Below the pieces are notes generated by a model. That model was not told the DNA's origin. It ran no database searches and saw only the letters and a program-made list of their open reading frames with translations. From NCBI GenBank assembly GCA_036759125.1, contig DAIOVG010000126.1, positions 1 through 8,419 of the forward strand: DNA of 8,419 nt, given 5' to 3'. The stretch's first letter is position 1; each line of letters begins with the position of its first letter. Positions 6,661 to 8,419 of the stretch are shown piece after piece. This stretch comes from CAXXOK01 sp036759125. Lineage in GTDB: Bacteria > Bacillota > Clostridia > Christensenellales > Aristaeellaceae. The position numbers were made by a program, and so were the translations under genes.

Positions 6661-8172
6661 TTACCTCTTTGTCAGGCGAATCACGTTCCAGCTCAGAGCG
6701 GGCAGGGTGATGGTCAGCTTGCCGCCGTCCAGCTCGCCAAGATCTCCGGCTACGGGCACAACGGTATCGGGGGCGGCTTCGGTGTTCACGGCATTGACAT
6801 CCGCATGGTGCAGTACGCTGTGCTCTTGAATCTGCAACCCGTCAAACGCGCGCAGATTTACGGAGAGCTGTACGTCTTCCTCCAGATCGCGGTTGACACA
6901 GAAGAGCGTCAGGCTTCCGTCGTCTTGAAGGGCGGCGGCGGCGTCCATGACAGGCACCTGGTCAAAATCCTTGCAGGCGTAGGTCGGGCTTTGAATGACA
7001 GGCTGCAGCGATACGCCGCGGCCGAACGCCGATGCCTGCATCAGCGGGTAGAAGATGGTCTGCGCCCACACGCCGCCACCCGTACGGGTCATGATCGGCG
7101 CAATCACGTTGACCAGCTGCGCCATACAGGCGATCTTCACGCGGTCGGCGTTGCGCATCAGGGTAATCAGCATCGCGCCTACGAGCAGCGCGTCCTCAAA
7201 GTTGTACACGTCCTCCAAAAGCGGCAGGGCGCGGCCCCAGCGGTCGCTCTTGTGCAGCTCGGCATCCTGCTGATTGGAATGATACCATACGTTCCATTCG
7301 TCAAACGAGAGGTGGATTTTCTTCGCGTTTCTCTTTTTCGCGCCTACGGCATCGCAGATGGATACGACTTCCTTGATGAACGCGTCCATGTCCATGCTGC
7401 GGGCCAGGAACTGCTTGGTATCGCCTTCGGGGTTGCCGTAATAGCGGTGGAGGCTCAGATAATCCACGTTATCATAGCATTCGTTGAGCACTTCATACTC
7501 CCAGGCGCCGTAGCTGGGCATCGCGCGGCCGGATGAGCCGCAGGCGACCAGCTCGATATCCTTGTCAACCCATTTCATCAGTTTGGCGGCCTCGTTGGCC
7601 GTACGTCCGTACTCATAGGCGGTTTTCATGCCCATCTGCCAGGGACCGTCCATTTCGTTGCCCAGGCACCACAGCTTGATGTTGAGCGGGTCCACCGCGC
7701 CGTTCTTGATACGCAGGTCGCTGTAATACGTACCTGACGGGTGGTTGCAGTACTCCACCACATTGCGCGCGGCATCCGGGCCGCGGGTACCCAGGTTCAC
7801 AGCGTACATCACCTCGGTCTGCGCCTCCTTGGCCCAGGCCGCGAACTCGTGCAGGCCGACTTCGTTGGTTTCGGTGGTAAACCAGGCTAGGTCCAGGCGG
7901 TTTGGGCGCTGGTCGCGGGGACCGATGCTGTCCTCCCAGTTGAAGCCGGATACGAAGTTGCCGCCCGGATAGCGTACAACCGGAACGTTGAGCTTTTTGA
8001 CCATATCAATCACATCGCGGCGGAAACCGTACTGATCGGCGGTCGGGTGTCCCGGCTCATAAATGCCGCCGTACACCGCACGACCCAAATGCTCGATAAA
8101 GTTGCCGTAGATTCGCTTGTCGATGTCTCCGATCTGAAAATCCTTGTCCAGAATCATGGTTGCCTTTTTCAT
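6661..8172 (-). CDS. abfA: GH51 alpha-L-arabinofuranosidase
   Basis: This 503-residue cytosolic glycoside hydrolase family 51 enzyme removes alpha-L-arabinofuranosyl residues from arabinan, arabinogalactan or arabinoxylan oligosaccharides. The length and start are typical: MKKATMILDKDFQIGDIDKR, then YGNFIEHLGRAVYGGIYEPG (22-41). The (beta/alpha)8 barrel contains RYPGGNFVSGFNWEDSIGP (67-85), the acid/base E173 in LGNEMDGPWQ (170-179), HRYYGN (242-247) and the nucleophile E292 in FDEWNVWY (290-297). GGGVWAQTIFYPL (365-377) is another conserved stretch, and the last 110 residues or so form the beta-sandwich. There is no signal peptide, so the substrate must be imported. GGGGAG (8184-8179) lies 6 nt before the ATG and supports the start. 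The gene follows the GH127 gene by 79 bp and precedes lacZ by 5 bp in one operon. The assignment is very secure; the preferred linkage cannot be read from sequence. Confidence 0.95.
   Translation of the reverse strand: MKKATMILDKDFQIGDIDKRIYGNFIEHLGRAVYGGIYEPGHPTADQYGFRRDVIDMVKKLNVPVVRYPGGNFVSGFNWEDSIGPRDQRPNRLDLAWFTTETNEVGLHEFAAWAKEAQTEVMYAVNLGTRGPDAARNVVEYCNHPSGTYYSDLRIKNGAVDPLNIKLWCLGNEMDGPWQMGMKTAYEYGRTANEAAKLMKWVDKDIELVACGSSGRAMPSYGAWEYEVLNECYDNVDYLSLHRYYGNPEGDTKQFLARSMDMDAFIKEVVSICDAVGAKKRNAKKIHLSFDEWNVWYHSNQQDAELHKSDRWGRALPLLEDVYNFEDALLVGAMLITLMRNADRVKIACMAQLVNVIAPIMTRTGGGVWAQTIFYPLMQASAFGRGVSLQPVIQSPTYACKDFDQVPVMDAAAALQDDGSLTLFCVNRDLEEDVQLSVNLRAFDGLQIQEHSVLHHADVNAVNTEAAPDTVVPVAGDLGELDGGKLTITLPALSWNVIRLTKR
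6664..6668 (-). promoter_or_regulatory. Shine-Dalgarno of lacZ embedded in the GH51 stop region
   Basis: On the minus strand AGAGG (6668-6664) is formed by the last Lys-Arg codons of the GH51 gene and abuts its TAA (6663-6661). The lacZ ATG follows 8 nt after AGAGG. Ribosomes finishing GH51 therefore cover the lacZ initiation site, which supports translational coupling. Confidence 0.8.
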
Positions 8173-8209
8173 TCTGATCTCCCCATTTTCATCGTATTAT
8201 TCCGGGATT

Positions 8210-8245
8210 GGTTCCTTGTGCCGTACATAGGGTTCCTTTGGTTCC
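8210..8245. repeat. Three GGTTCC direct repeats between the GH127 and GH51 genes
   Basis: GGTTCC occurs at 8210-8215, 8231-8236 and 8240-8245. The first two extend to GGTTCCTT and are 21 bp apart, two DNA helical turns, while the third follows after 9 bp. On the transcribed strand they read GGAACC, AAGGAACC, AAGGAACC. They sit in a 79-bp gap with no terminator and no good promoter. They could be a regulator or RNA-processing site, or chance. Confidence 0.35.
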
Positions 8246-8251
8246 CCTCGC

Positions 8252-8419
8252 CTATTCCACCACAGGCAGAAAGCACCGCATGGCGGAAATACCGCGATTT
8301 GCCCAGGCGAAGTAAGGAATCAGCGTGATATCACAGTCCGCTGTCTGCGGCAGCTGGGCAAAATACAGCTGGTTGCCGTCCAGTGTGCGGCTTCCCGCAG
8401 CGCGCAGCTTGGGAACGCC
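8252..8419 (-). CDS. GH127 beta-L-arabinofuranosidase-like protein, C-terminal end (gene runs off the window)
   Basis: On the minus strand the frame is open from the right edge to TAG at 8254-8252, giving the last 55 residues of a larger protein. It contains TLDGNQLYFAQLPQ (12-25) and, more tellingly, LIPYFAWANRG (33-43) followed by MRCFLPV. This resembles the C-terminal signature of glycoside hydrolase family 127 (formerly DUF1680), in which a beta-strand of the form IPYYAWANRGPGEMRVW closes the last beta-sandwich. GH127 enzymes release beta-L-arabinofuranose using a zinc-bound cysteine nucleophile; those residues lie beyond the window. Codon use resembles the downstream glycosidases, and the direction and spacing fit the first visible gene of the same operon. 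The family call rests on a short segment, so confidence is moderate. A related beta-sandwich glycosidase of another family is the main alternative. Confidence 0.72.
   Translation of the reverse strand, partial: GVPKLRAAGSRTLDGNQLYFAQLPQTADCDITLIPYFAWANRGISAMRCFLPVVE

Noticed and set aside
6610..7536. A 308-codon open frame on the plus strand opposite the GH51 gene and the start of lacZ
   Set aside because: It spans the junction of two well-supported minus-strand genes and has no motif or initiation signal; it is a shadow frame.
8047..8328. A 93-codon plus-strand open frame crossing the GH51 start and the GH127 end
   Set aside because: It overlaps two supported minus-strand genes and has no ribosome binding site or recognisable domain.
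1..8419. CRISPR array, tRNA, rRNA, insertion sequence, prophage or defence-system genes
   Set aside because: No regularly spaced repeats, tRNA-like cloverleaf, transposase motif or terminal inverted repeats were seen on either strand. All sizeable real frames are accounted for by the metabolic and envelope genes.

Overview
The window looks like chromosomal DNA from a moderately GC-rich (by eye, above 55%) Gram-positive-type bacterium of the Firmicutes/Clostridia. The signs are a YtvI-type sporulation membrane protein, a YkuD L,D-transpeptidase with a cysteine-rich C-terminal module, strong GGAGG ribosome binding sites, and a sugar locus of intracellular GH127, GH51 and GH2 glycosidases like those of plant-fibre-degrading gut clostridia. 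The placement is inferred from gene content; I cannot name a genus.

Layout, left to right. Bases 1-453 (+) are the 3' end of guaB (IMP dehydrogenase), closed by a hairpin terminator. Convergent to it is a minus-strand pair, a secreted L,D-transpeptidase (2951 to 1725) followed 49 bp later by ytvI (1675 to 506), probably co-transcribed from a promoter at 2996-3025. A divergent plus-strand gene (3136-3621) encodes a small FMN-binding protein of the pyridoxamine-phosphate-oxidase/NimA-like family with its own promoter at 3061-3089. A strong terminator at 3631-3661, readable on both strands, separates it from the sugar locus.

The right-hand half (3674 to the right edge, all minus strand) is a glycan-degradation operon, read in transcription order: the tail of a GH127 beta-L-arabinofuranosidase-like gene cut by the window edge, a GH51 alpha-L-arabinofuranosidase, and a LacZ-type GH2 beta-galactosidase. 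The last two genes are 5 bp apart and look translationally coupled. The visible enzymes have no signal peptides and keep their catalytic residues. Together they would remove beta-linked arabinofuranose, alpha-linked arabinofuranose and beta-galactose from imported oligosaccharides of plant cell-wall arabinogalactan, pectin side chains or arabinosylated glycoproteins.

I found no tRNA, rRNA, CRISPR array, insertion sequence, phage gene or recognisable defence system. No stretch longer than 184 bp lacks a gene. The points most worth a second look are the glycosidase trio, the Cys/His module on the L,D-transpeptidase and its pairing with ytvI, a possible CTG start for ytvI, and repeats around two regulatory regions. 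I see no convincing undescribed system.
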